Source of the DNA: Rhodanobacter soli
GTDB lineage: Bacteria > Pseudomonadota > Gammaproteobacteria > Xanthomonadales > Rhodanobacteraceae
Direction of reading: 5' to 3'
DNA: 64,000 bases
NCBI RefSeq assembly: GCF_040548735.1
Contig: NZ_JBEPSD010000001.1
Location: forward strand, 1,116,001-1,180,000
Below, in pieces: positions 31,034 to 41,173 of the stretch. Made by a program: the position numbers and the translations under genes. The notes beneath the pieces are model-generated. The model had not been told where the DNA came from. It saw nothing but the letters and a program-made list of their open reading frames with translations, and made no database searches. Position 1 is the first letter of the stretch. Each line of letters begins with the position of its first letter.

Positions 31034-31044
<11 letters not shown>
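29704..31044 (-). CDS. Sensor histidine kinase, NtrY/NtrB-like
   Basis: Membrane histidine kinase paired with the NtrC-type regulator directly upstream. Two membrane segments (about 20-41 and 45-63) enclose almost no periplasmic loop, so it probably senses a membrane or cytoplasmic cue. A HAMP-like and a PAS-like stretch (DSAVLVFDHDARLRLLNPAAQRLL) follow. The H-box is RVLGHEVNNSLASIHSL with His241, the N-box LINLLRNAVEAS, and the G-boxes DDGPGLPG and TTKPGGSGIGLALV. The start at 31044 overlaps the regulator stop; MPAFERRV at 31011 is an alternative. It is probably cotranscribed with the exporter genes upstream. Confidence 0.9.
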
Positions 31045-32429
<1,385 letters not shown>

Positions 32430-32463
32430 ATGGTTCCGTCTGTCCATGCAGCCATCGCAGCAT

Positions 32464-32529
32464 AGTAGGAGCCCGCTCGCGGGCGATGCTTTCGCTTTCT
32501 CATTGGCCTCAAACGAGCGGGCTCCTACT
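32464..32529. repeat. REP-like inverted repeat (AGTAGGAGC family)
   Basis: Arms AGTAGGAGCCCGCTC (32464-32478) and its perfect complement (32515-32529) surround 36 bases. The left unit continues GCGGGCGATGC, a pattern known from Pseudomonas and Xanthomonadales REP sequences (GTAGGAGCG...GCGATGC). It lies between the remnant permease and the regulator, and the right arm contains the permease stop codon. Confidence 0.8.
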
Positions 32530-32809
32530 CGTAGCGCAAGGCAATCGCGGGATCGACGCGCAGTGCACGGGCCAGCGGCATCAGCGAGGCGATCAGCGCC
32601 ACCAGCAACACTGTCAGCAGTACCGGCGCGAATACCCGCATGTCGTGCGCCTGCGTATGCAAGCCGGGATCGGCCAGCAGGCCCGACCACGGCCACGCCA
32701 GCAGGAGGCCGATGCCCAGCCCCACGCCCAGCACCGCCACCGACAGCAGCGCATAGCCACGCCGCCGCGCCAGCCGCCGCCACGCTTCGCGAAATTCGCG
32801 CACGACCAT
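32525..32809 (-). pseudogene. Remnant ABC permease (94 residues, internal deletion)
   Basis: The product starts like the neighbouring permeases (FREAWRRLARRRGYALLSVAVLGVGLGIGLLLAWPW). It then passes directly into a C-terminal FtsX-type helix and tail (FAPVLLTVLLVALIASLMPLARALRVDPAIALRYE). The about 700 residues in between are missing. It keeps a good ribosome site (GGGAGAG) and an intact frame, so a two-helix mini-protein may still be made. It lies last in the row of permease genes, three bases after permease A. Confidence 0.75.
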
Positions 32810-32811
32810 CG

Positions 32812-35253
32812 TCACTCTCCCTTCAAGGCACGCATCGGCGCCACGTTCGCCGCGCGCAGCGCCGGCAGCAGGCAGGCAAGCAACCCGGCGGCAACCAGCA
32901 CCACCGCCACGCCCACCATCACCAGCGGATCGAGCGCACCACTGCGACCAATCAGCGTCATCAGTACCTGCGACACCGCGCGTGCCATCAGCCACGCCAT
33001 CGCAACACCCAGCGCCAACCCCAGCGCGATCTGCCACAAGCCGCCGCGCAGCACCAGCCGCAACAGCCGCGACGGTGCGGCACCCAAGGCCATGCGCACG
33101 CCGAATTCGCGCTCGCGCGCGGCGACCGCCACCGCCATCACCGCGTACAAGCCGGCCGCGGCCAGCAGCACGGCCAATGCGGCGAACACGCCGATCAGGA
33201 GCAGGTTGAGGCGCGCGTCGGCGGTAGTCCGCTCGACGATGCTGCGCATGCTGCGCAGCTTGGCGATGGGTTGCTCGGGCGCCACTTCGGCCACCGCCGC
33301 GCGCACGCCGGCACGCCAATCGTCCGGATTGCCGTGGCCGCGCAGGGCGAAGCGCAGAGGCTCCAGATCGCGGAAGATCGCCATCGTCGGCGCGGGCAGT
33401 TGTACCAGCGGCAGGTACACCACCGGCAGCAGCGGATGCAAAGGCCCACGCTGCCAAGTGCTGGCCACCACGCCGACGATGCGCGCGGGCAGGTGCGGCG
33501 CATCGTTCACTTCCACATCCAGCTCTTTGCCCAGCGCATGCCCGCCATACCATCGGTCGGCCAGATCCTGGCTGACGATCACCACCGGCGCGCCGCCCTG
33601 TCTGTCTTCGCGCGTGAAACCGCGCCCCTCGCGCAGGGCCATGCCGAACACCGTGAAGTAATCCGCGTCGATGCCCTTCATCTGCGCTTCGAATTCATTG
33701 CCCTCGGGCGTGTGCATGCCGTTGTTGAACGAGCCGAAGAGGTCGTCGCTGGTGGGCAGGTTGGTAGTCACGGCGGCATCGGTCACACCGGGGATCATGC
33801 GCAGGCGTTCGACCAGTTGCCGGGTCATGGCCAGCATCGAGGCCGTGTCCGGGTAGTGGCCTTTCACGGGCGCCAACTCGAAGGTGAGCACTCCGGCTTC
33901 CGTGTAGCCAAGCGGTTGGCGCGAGGCCTCGCCGATGGCGTGCATGAACACCCCCGCGGCGCACAGCAGCATCGCCGCCAGGCTCACCTGCGCCACCACC
34001 AGGCTGCGGCTCAGGCGACCGCCGCGGACGCCGGCGCCGCTGCGCCCGCCTTCGCGCAAGGCCTCCGCCCCCGCCGCGCCACGACTGCGCAGCAGGCCGA
34101 ACACGGCCGCCAGCACCGCGCCCAGCAAGCCCATGCCGAAGGCCAGTTGCCACGCCATGGCGCCCGTCTGCACGCGCCCGCCCCACAGCCACAACGAGGG
34201 GATGGACCCCCGCAACAAGGCCAGTCCTGCAGCGGCCAGCGCCATGCCGGCCAGTGCCGCCACGGCGCCGATGAGCAGGCCCTCGGCCAGCGCCGGCAGC
34301 AGGATCCGCCACTGCGACGCGCCCAACGCATGCCGCACCGCGACATCGTGCTGGCGCGCCAGCGCACGCAACAGCATCAGGTTGGCCAGGTTGACCAGGG
34401 CGATCAGCGACACCAGCACCGCGCTGGTGAGGAACAGCAGCAGCATCGGCCGTGTGTCCTGCTGGAAGGCCGAGGCGTAGCCTTCCGCCCCGAAGCGCGG
34501 CTTCTTCCAGTTGCCGCCCATGCCCATGTCGCGGAACATCGTGCGCTCGGCCGCATCCGCCTGCGCCGATGCGGTGGCGATGTCCACACCCTCCGCCAGT
34601 CGCGCGATCGCCTCATGCCCGTTGTGGTAGTAATCGCGGCTCACCGCCGGCAGCGCGGTCGGCAGCACCACGTCGCCCGGCCCCAGCAGGATGCTGAACG
34701 CCGCCGGCAACACGCCCACGATGGTGTGCGTCACGCCTTCCACCTTCAGCGTGCGACCGACCACGCCGGGGTCGCCGCCGTAGGCGCGCTGCCACAGGCC
34801 ATGGCCCAGCAGCACCGCCTTCGGTCCGTCCGAGCGATCCTCCTGTGCGCTGAAGTTGCGCCCCAGCACGGGCCGCAGTGCCAGCGTGGGCAGCAGGCCG
34901 CGATCCATTTCGATCAACGGCACCTGCGCCGGCGCACCCGCTCCCGCGATGTTCACTACCGTACCGAAATGCACCAGCCCCATCGACGCCAGCCCCGCCG
35001 GAGAGCCCAGCGACTGGTACTCGTGCGGCGAGATGCCACCGACGTGGCCGTTGTCGTGCAGCGCACCGATCACCACCAGCCGATCCGCCCGCGGTGCCGG
35101 CAGCGGTCGCCACAAGGTGTTCGCGATCAGCACGAACACCGCCACGCTGGCGCCGATGCCCAGCGCCAGCACGCCGCCGGCGAGCAGCAGGAAGCCGGGG
35201 CGACGCAGGCTGGCGCGCCAGGCACGAAGGATTTCGGCAAGCCAGATGCTCAT
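32812..35253 (-). CDS. ABC transporter permease A, MacB/FtsX type
   Basis: A large 813-residue permease with one N-terminal helix (WRASLRRPGFLLLAGGVLALGIGASVAVFVLI) and a MacB-type periplasmic core domain. Three central helices start near LLLFLTSAVLVSLIALVNLANLMLLRALARQHDVAVRHALGAS. A second helix and periplasmic domain and a final FtsX bundle (LLIGVFAALAVLLAAAGLYAVMAVAVAAREREFGVRMALGA) follow. This duplicated layout is the ADOP type ('acidobacterial duplicated orphan permease'), an established family name. Substrates are unknown, and peptides or lipids are possible. It starts with ATG at 35253 and is the third of three paralogues in the operon. Confidence 0.88.
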   Translation of the reverse strand: MSIWLAEILRAWRASLRRPGFLLLAGGVLALGIGASVAVFVLIANTLWRPLPAPRADRLVVIGALHDNGHVGGISPHEYQSLGSPAGLASMGLVHFGTVVNIAGAGAPAQVPLIEMDRGLLPTLALRPVLGRNFSAQEDRSDGPKAVLLGHGLWQRAYGGDPGVVGRTLKVEGVTHTIVGVLPAAFSILLGPGDVVLPTALPAVSRDYYHNGHEAIARLAEGVDIATASAQADAAERTMFRDMGMGGNWKKPRFGAEGYASAFQQDTRPMLLLFLTSAVLVSLIALVNLANLMLLRALARQHDVAVRHALGASQWRILLPALAEGLLIGAVAALAGMALAAAGLALLRGSIPSLWLWGGRVQTGAMAWQLAFGMGLLGAVLAAVFGLLRSRGAAGAEALREGGRSGAGVRGGRLSRSLVVAQVSLAAMLLCAAGVFMHAIGEASRQPLGYTEAGVLTFELAPVKGHYPDTASMLAMTRQLVERLRMIPGVTDAAVTTNLPTSDDLFGSFNNGMHTPEGNEFEAQMKGIDADYFTVFGMALREGRGFTREDRQGGAPVVIVSQDLADRWYGGHALGKELDVEVNDAPHLPARIVGVVASTWQRGPLHPLLPVVYLPLVQLPAPTMAIFRDLEPLRFALRGHGNPDDWRAGVRAAVAEVAPEQPIAKLRSMRSIVERTTADARLNLLLIGVFAALAVLLAAAGLYAVMAVAVAAREREFGVRMALGAAPSRLLRLVLRGGLWQIALGLALGVAMAWLMARAVSQVLMTLIGRSGALDPLVMVGVAVVLVAAGLLACLLPALRAANVAPMRALKGE

Positions 35254-35330
35254 GCGGCCACCTTGCTGTGCAAGCCGTCGGCGACTTGCCGGCGAAAGAG
35301 CTTCCCGTCTTGCGGCATGACAACCATGGA

Positions 35331-37763
35331 CTAATCTCCCTGCAGGACGCGCATCGGTTGGACCCGGCCCGCGCGCACGGCGGGCGCGAGACAGGCAAGC
35401 AGGCCGAAGGCCAGCAACAGCACGCAGACACCGCCCGCGACCCACGGTCCGAACATCGCATGCGACCCGAGCTGCGCGAACGAGGCCGCGAACACCCGCG
35501 GGAAGGCAGCCGCCAAGGCCAGCCCCAGCGCCAGGCCGACCGCGATCTGGGCCATCCCGCCGCGCAGCACCAGCGCGGCCAGTCGTGCAGGCGATGCGCC
35601 CAAGGCGGAGCGCACGCCCAGCTCGTGCTCGCGCGCCGCCACCGCGACCGACATCACCGCGTAGAGGCCGGCTCCAGCGAGCAGCAAGGCCATCGTCGCG
35701 AACACGCCGCAGATCCAGATGCCGGTCCGCGCGCCACCCGATGCCTCGGCGACGATCGAGCGCATGCTGCGCACCTGCGCGACCGGTTGCTGCGGCGCCA
35801 CCGCGGCGACGATCTCGCTCAGCGCCTTGCCATAGCCGGCAACATCGCCGTGCACGCGCAAGGCGAAATGCATCGATTCGATGCTGCGGAAGCCGGCCAT
35901 GAGCGCATCGGGCATCTGCGCCAGCGGCACGTAAAGTTCCGCGGGCCTCGAACCAGAGGCCTGCCTCGGGTAGGTGTCGTCGACCACGCCCACGATGCGC
36001 GCCGTCCACGGCTTGCCCGGATGGGCCGTATCGTCCATCTGCACCTGCCGGCCCAGCGCCTGCCCGCCATACATCCGCTCGGCCATGGTCCGGCCGATGA
36101 CCGCCACCGCTTCGCTGCCGCGTCCGTCCTCCGGCGTGAACAGCCGACCACGCTGCGGGCGGATGCCGAACAGCCGGAAATAATCCGCGCCCACGGCGCG
36201 ATAGAGAACGAACGTCGGCTCGTCACCCTGCGCGTGCGCGGCGACGCCGAAGGAGCCGAGGAAACCGTCCAGCGGCAGGCTGGTGGACGCTGCGGCGTCA
36301 AGCACGCCGGGCAGCTGGCGCATGCGCTCGACGAGCCGTTGCGACAGGGCCGTCACCGCCTGCACGTCCGGGTAGTCGGCCTGCACCGGGGCGAGCGCGA
36401 CCGTCGCCACGTCGGCATAGTCGAAACCCCACTGCGCGCGCGCATCGTCCCAGGACTTGCGCAGGAAGATCCCGCAGGCGCACAGCAGCACCACCGTCAG
36501 CGTCACTTGCGCGGTCACCAGCACGCGGCTGAGCCGGCCCTGGTAACGCGTGCCACCGCTGCGGCCGCCCTCGCGCAACTCGTCGAAGGAAACGATGGCG
36601 CGGGCCCGCCACAGGCCCAGCACCGCGGACCCCAGCGTCGCCAGCAGCGACACCAGCACCACCAGCAGCAAGGTGTGCGTCCCCAGATGCAGCTCGCCGC
36701 CGATGGCCTCGGGCGGAATGATGCTGCGCAGTACCGCCACGCCTGCCAGCGCCAGCAGGATGCCGAAGCCGGCGCCGAGCAGGCCCACCAGCAGGCTTTC
36801 TGCGAGCAGCGGCGCACCGGGGCGCCAGCGCTGCGCGCCCAGCGCCGTGCGCACCGCAGTGTCGCGCTGCCGCGCCAGTGCTCGCAGCAGCAACAGGTTC
36901 GCCTCGTTGACCAGGGCGATCAGCAACACCAGCAGCGCGCTGGCCTGGAACAGCACCAGCACACGGGCGCCCTGCACATGCAAGGCGGCGTGGTAGTCGC
37001 TGGCACCGTAGCGGGCGTGGTTGTCGCGGTTTGCAGCGGAACGGGCGGCGTCCGCCTGCAGTCGCGCTTCCACCTGCGCACCCACCGCGTCGGGAGTTGC
37101 GCTATCGGCGAGGCGTGCGATCGCGAGGTAGAGGGGCTGGCCGTCGGCACCATCGGGCGTCAGCATGGCCGGCAGCACGATGTCGCCGCCTGTGCCCGCC
37201 GCAACGAATGCCTCGGGCAACACGCCGACGATAGTGTGCGGCGTGCCTTCGACTTTCAGCGTCCGACCGATTGCGGCCGGATTGCCCGCGTACTGGCGCT
37301 GCCAGAAATCGTGGGTGAGCATGACGACCGGCGGCCCGTGCGGACTGTCCTCGCCCGCAGCGAAGTTGCGCCCGAGCTGCGGCCGCATGCCGAGCGTGGG
37401 CAGCAGGTTGTGGTCGGCGTAGGTCGCCTCCACCCGCTGCGGCACGCCGTCGCGCTCGATATTGACGATCGGCGTGGCGAATGCAAGCAGGCCGATCGAG
37501 CGCACGCCATCCAGGTCCTGCAGCGCCGCGTACTGCCGCGTGGAAACCCGCGGCGGCCACCTGGGGACCAGCTTGCCCACGGCCACCAGGCGCGATGCCT
37601 GCGGCAGCGGCAAGGGCTTGAGCAGCACCTGGTCGATCAGGTTGAACGCCACCGCGCTGGCCCCCACGCCCAGCGCCAGTACGCCGCTCGCCAGCAGCAG
37701 GAAGCCGGGCCTGCGCAAGCTGGTACGCCATGCGCGCCAGATTTCGGCGAGCCAGATGTTCAT
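35331..37763 (-). CDS. ABC transporter permease B, MacB/FtsX type
   Basis: An 810-residue paralogue of the permeases on either side, with the same N-terminus (NIWLAEIWRAWRTSLRRPGFLLLASGVLALGVGASA). The central block is ASALLVLLIALVNEANLLLLRALARQRDTAVRTALGAQ, and the final FtsX bundle contains GLYAVMSVAVAAREHELGVRSALGASPARL. Two periplasmic MacB-like domains lie between. The ATG at 37763 lies in the same sequence context (SQIWLAEI after a Shine-Dalgarno-poor leader) as the start of permease A. The 77 bases between its stop and permease A carry no gene. Confidence 0.88.
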   Translation of the reverse strand: MNIWLAEIWRAWRTSLRRPGFLLLASGVLALGVGASAVAFNLIDQVLLKPLPLPQASRLVAVGKLVPRWPPRVSTRQYAALQDLDGVRSIGLLAFATPIVNIERDGVPQRVEATYADHNLLPTLGMRPQLGRNFAAGEDSPHGPPVVMLTHDFWQRQYAGNPAAIGRTLKVEGTPHTIVGVLPEAFVAAGTGGDIVLPAMLTPDGADGQPLYLAIARLADSATPDAVGAQVEARLQADAARSAANRDNHARYGASDYHAALHVQGARVLVLFQASALLVLLIALVNEANLLLLRALARQRDTAVRTALGAQRWRPGAPLLAESLLVGLLGAGFGILLALAGVAVLRSIIPPEAIGGELHLGTHTLLLVVLVSLLATLGSAVLGLWRARAIVSFDELREGGRSGGTRYQGRLSRVLVTAQVTLTVVLLCACGIFLRKSWDDARAQWGFDYADVATVALAPVQADYPDVQAVTALSQRLVERMRQLPGVLDAAASTSLPLDGFLGSFGVAAHAQGDEPTFVLYRAVGADYFRLFGIRPQRGRLFTPEDGRGSEAVAVIGRTMAERMYGGQALGRQVQMDDTAHPGKPWTARIVGVVDDTYPRQASGSRPAELYVPLAQMPDALMAGFRSIESMHFALRVHGDVAGYGKALSEIVAAVAPQQPVAQVRSMRSIVAEASGGARTGIWICGVFATMALLLAGAGLYAVMSVAVAAREHELGVRSALGASPARLAALVLRGGMAQIAVGLALGLALAAAFPRVFAASFAQLGSHAMFGPWVAGGVCVLLLAFGLLACLAPAVRAGRVQPMRVLQGD

Positions 37764-37796
37764 GGGAAACTCCCGCATGAAATCCTCTCCATCGCC

Positions 37797-40283
37797 CTAC
37801 TCCCCGCGCAAGGCGCGCATCGGCGGCACGCGTGCCGCGCGCAGCGCCGGCAGCAGGCAGGCCAGCAGGCCGGCGGCGGCCAGCACCAGGCATACGCCAG
37901 CCATGGCGAAAGGATCGAAGACGCTGCGGTCGATCTCCTCCATCACGGCACCAAGCACGCGCGACAGAGCCAGCGTGATGCCCATGCCGAGGAACAGCCC
38001 CATCGCGATCTGCCGCAACCCTCCCTGCAGCACCATGCGCACCAGGCCCGGCGACGATGCGCCCAGTGCCATGCGCACGCCGAATTCGCGCTGGCGCGCC
38101 GCGACTGCCACCGTCATCACGGCGTACATCCCGGCGGCAGCCAACCCCAGCGCCAGCAGCGCGAACAAGCCAACCAGGAACAGGTTGCGCCGCGTGTCGT
38201 CGGTGGTCGCGTGCACGATCCCAGCCATTGTCTGCAGGTTGGCGATGGGTTGTTGCGGCGCCACGTCGGCGACTGCTGCGCGGACGGCCTGACGATAATT
38301 GTCGGGGTTGCCTTGCACGCGCAGCGCAAAGCGCAGCGGCTGGAAGGAACGAAACACCCGCACGACGTGCTCGGGCATCTGCACAAGAGGGAGATAGAGG
38401 AACGCGCGCTTCTGGTCATCCAGCGGACCGAATTGCCGCGTATCGCCGGCCACGCCGACGATGCGCGCCGTCACCGGGCGAAAGGTCGGGTCGCCAGAGA
38501 GCTTCTTGCCGGCGGAGTATCCGCTGTAATCGTTGACGACGATGCCCTTGCCCAGCGCGTGGCCACCGTATTCCCGCTCGGCCAGCGTCCGGTTCACGAT
38601 GGCCACCGGCTCGCTGCCCGCGGTGTCGGTGGCGTCAAAGGAGCGCCCTTCGCGCATGGGGATGCGAAACACGGAGAAAAAGTCGGCGTTCACTCCGCGA
38701 ATCTGCGGATTCGGATCGAAATAGTCCTTGCCTGGGGCGTGCACGCCGCCCATGTTGAACTGCTGCCCGAAGTCTCCCGCCGGCAGGCCGTTGGTGACGG
38801 CGACGTGCTCGACGCCGGGCAATGCACGCAGGCGCCGCAGCAGTCCCCGGACCAGGGTTTGCGTCGACGCGGCATCAGGGTTGCTGGCCCGCACCGGCGC
38901 CAGGTCGAAGGTCAGGATGTGGTCGCTGGCGAAACCCAGCGGCGTGCGCGCGGCATCGTAGAGCGCATGCAGGAACAGGCCGGTGCCGCACATCAGGCAG
39001 GTCGCCAGGCTCATTTGCGCCACCACCAGCACCCGCCCCAGGCGGCCGCCATGGCGCCCCGGCGTGCGGCCCCCTTCATGCAACGCCTCCTGCACCGACG
39101 CCGAGGAGAGCCCGCGCCACGCACCGAACATCGCCGCCAGCAGCGCCCCCGGCACGGCGATCGCCAGCGTCAACAGCACCAGCCCGGCCGACATGCGCGC
39201 CGCTTCACCATGCATCCATGCCGTCGGGACGTAATGACTGAACAGGGACAACCCCGCCGCCGCCAGCCCCGCGCCGACGAGGGCGCCGCTGGTGCCGACC
39301 AGCACGCCCTCGGCGCAGGCCGGCAGCGCCAGCCGCCACACCGGCGCGCCCAAGGCATGGCGCACGGTCGCATCGTGGTGGCGCGACAAGGTGCGCAGCA
39401 GCATGAGATTGCCGAGATTGACCAGTGCGATCAGCAGCACGCCCAGCGCGCTGGCCAGGAACAGCAGCATGACCGGGCGCTGCTGCTGGTGCAGCGCCGC
39501 CGACAGCGGCACGCTGCCGAAACGCACGTGCTTCCAGTAGTCGGCGTTCGCATCGGCGAGGCCCGCATACATGGCCTGCATGGCGGCGTTCGCCCGGGCA
39601 TCGACTACCGCGGCGCTGGCCCCCGGCGCCAATCGCGCGACCGCGATGAAGTTGGTGCCGTCGTCGTAAGTGTTCGGTTGCAACGCCAGCGGCAACATGA
39701 TGTCGCCCTGGCCGAACTGATCGAAACTGGCAGGCAGCACACCGACGATGGTATGCGCCACGCCCTCGACCCGCAGGTTGCGGCCGATCACCGCCGACGC
39801 GCCGCCATAGCGGCGGCGCCAGTAGCCCTCGGCGAGAATCACCGCCTTCGGGCCGCCCGGGCGGTCCTCCTGTTCCGAGAAGCCTCGCCCGAGCCGCATC
39901 CGTACGCCGAGCGTGGGCAGCAGGCCGCGATCGGCGAAGAAGGCGTTCACCTGCTCCGGCTCGCCGTCGCCGGCCACATTGACGGCCGTGAACTCGCCCT
40001 TGATCAGGCCCATCGACGTCATGCCGCCGACGGGCTGCATGTGCTGGTATTGCTGGGGCGTAATGCCATTGAACCGATGTCCCTCGTCCAGCGAGCCCAG
40101 CGCGACCAATTGCTCGGGCGAGGCATAAGGCAAGGGCCGCAACAGCACGTCGTCGACCAGCACGCATACCGCCGCGCTGGCGCCGACGCCCAGCGCCAGC
40201 ACACCGCTGGCCAGCAGAAAAAAACCCGGCCGGCGCAGGCAGGTGCGCCAGGCGCGCCAGACTTCGGCCAGCCAGACGTTCAT
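37797..40283 (-). CDS. ABC transporter permease C, MacB/FtsX type
   Basis: An 828-residue protein, first of the three tandem paralogues after the ATPase. It has the shared N-terminal block (NVWLAEVWRAWRTCLRRPGFFLLASGVLALGVGASA), a MacB core domain, and the central helices LLFLASALGVLLIALVNLGNLMLLRTLSRHHDATVRHALGAP. A second periplasmic domain and a C-terminal FtsX bundle end in LLACLLPALRAARVPPMRALRGE. The ATG at 40283 overlaps the ATPase stop by four bases, so the two are coupled. It differs enough in the periplasmic regions from A and B that these may bind different cargo or form hetero-pairs. Confidence 0.88.
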   Translation of the reverse strand: MNVWLAEVWRAWRTCLRRPGFFLLASGVLALGVGASAAVCVLVDDVLLRPLPYASPEQLVALGSLDEGHRFNGITPQQYQHMQPVGGMTSMGLIKGEFTAVNVAGDGEPEQVNAFFADRGLLPTLGVRMRLGRGFSEQEDRPGGPKAVILAEGYWRRRYGGASAVIGRNLRVEGVAHTIVGVLPASFDQFGQGDIMLPLALQPNTYDDGTNFIAVARLAPGASAAVVDARANAAMQAMYAGLADANADYWKHVRFGSVPLSAALHQQQRPVMLLFLASALGVLLIALVNLGNLMLLRTLSRHHDATVRHALGAPVWRLALPACAEGVLVGTSGALVGAGLAAAGLSLFSHYVPTAWMHGEAARMSAGLVLLTLAIAVPGALLAAMFGAWRGLSSASVQEALHEGGRTPGRHGGRLGRVLVVAQMSLATCLMCGTGLFLHALYDAARTPLGFASDHILTFDLAPVRASNPDAASTQTLVRGLLRRLRALPGVEHVAVTNGLPAGDFGQQFNMGGVHAPGKDYFDPNPQIRGVNADFFSVFRIPMREGRSFDATDTAGSEPVAIVNRTLAEREYGGHALGKGIVVNDYSGYSAGKKLSGDPTFRPVTARIVGVAGDTRQFGPLDDQKRAFLYLPLVQMPEHVVRVFRSFQPLRFALRVQGNPDNYRQAVRAAVADVAPQQPIANLQTMAGIVHATTDDTRRNLFLVGLFALLALGLAAAGMYAVMTVAVAARQREFGVRMALGASSPGLVRMVLQGGLRQIAMGLFLGMGITLALSRVLGAVMEEIDRSVFDPFAMAGVCLVLAAAGLLACLLPALRAARVPPMRALRGE

Positions 40284-41044
40284 GCATCGACCTCGACATG
40301 GCCACCGATCAGCGCATCCAGCCGCTGCTCGTCTTCGCGGCGCAGGCGGTCGTAGGTTTCCTCGTCGACCACGCGGCCGTCGAACAGGCGGATCTTGCGC
40401 TGGGCCAGTTCGGCGTAGCGGGCGTCGTGGGTGACCATGCAGATGGTGGCGCCGCCCTTGTGCAGTTCGTCCAACAGGGCCATCACCGCCTCGCCGTTGC
40501 GCGAATCGAGATTGCCGGTGGGTTCGTCGGCGAGCAGGATCGCCGGCTTGCCGACCAGCGCACGCGCCACCGCCACGCGCTGCTGCTGGCCGCCGGAAAG
40601 CTGCGCCGGGTAGTGCCGCATGCGGTGCGCCATGCCGACGCGTTCCAACGCCTCCTGCACCCGCTCGCGTCGCTCGCCGGCGCCGATGCCGCTGCGATAG
40701 GTCAGCGGCAGTTCCACGTTCTCCTGCACGCTCAGGTCGCCGATCAGGTTGAACGCCTGGAAAATGAAACCGATCTCGGCGTTGCGGATGCGCGCGCGCT
40801 CGGCGGCGTTGAGCGCGGCCACGTCGTGCCCGTTCAGTACGTAGCTGCCGGCGCTGGCGGTATCGAGTAGGCCGAGGATCGACAGCAGCGTGGTCTTGCC
40901 GCAACCGGACGGGCCGGAGATGGACACGTATTCGCCGCGGCGGATGTCAAGGTGCACGTCGGCCAGTGCGTGTGTTTCCACCTCGTCGGTCTGGAATACC
41001 TTGCGGATGCCGCCGAGGGCGATGACGGAAGTCGGTTCGTTCAT
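40280..41044 (-). CDS. ABC transporter ATP-binding protein, MacB/LolD type
   Basis: Nucleotide-binding subunit that powers the three permeases. The 254-residue protein has Walker A GPSGCGKTT (44-52), Q-loop FIFQAFNLIGDLSVQENVELPL, signature LSGGQQQR (149-156), Walker B ILLADEPTGNLD (169-180) and the H-loop MVTHDARYA. The FQAFNL/ENVELPL pattern is characteristic of the MacB/LolD branch. The C-terminus has an extra charged tail (YDRLRREDEQRLDALIGGHVEVDA). The ATG at 41044 has AGGGA upstream; the in-frame extension to 41095 lacks family similarity. Confidence 0.94.
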   Translation of the reverse strand: MNEPTSVIALGGIRKVFQTDEVETHALADVHLDIRRGEYVSISGPSGCGKTTLLSILGLLDTASAGSYVLNGHDVAALNAAERARIRNAEIGFIFQAFNLIGDLSVQENVELPLTYRSGIGAGERRERVQEALERVGMAHRMRHYPAQLSGGQQQRVAVARALVGKPAILLADEPTGNLDSRNGEAVMALLDELHKGGATICMVTHDARYAELAQRKIRLFDGRVVDEETYDRLRREDEQRLDALIGGHVEVDA

Positions 41045-41083
41045 GCGGTTGTCCCTGTTCGAAGTGGTCCGGTGGATCTGCGT

Positions 41084-41157
41084 GCAGGAGCGCATCCTGT
41101 GCGCGATGCTTTTGGGTGGCCATCAGCAAGAGCATCGCGCACAGGGCGCGCTCCTGC
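41084..41157. repeat. REP-like inverted repeat (GCAGGAGCGC family)
   Basis: The 27-base arm at 41084-41110 (GCAGGAGCGCATCCTGTGCG...) and its complement at 41131-41157 match at 25 positions around a 20-base loop. It lies between hlyD and the ATPase, inside the operon. It is of the same type as the repeat at 32464 (xxAGGAGCxC...GCGATGC). Confidence 0.85.
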
Positions 41158-41173
41158 AGTGGGTCGGCGGGGG

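Noticed and set aside
34878-40355. A 1,825-codon open frame on the plus strand opposite the permeases
   Set aside because: It is the antisense shadow of three GC-rich permease genes. The product is rich in Arg, His and Gln with no family motifs, while the minus strand encodes clear ABC permeases.
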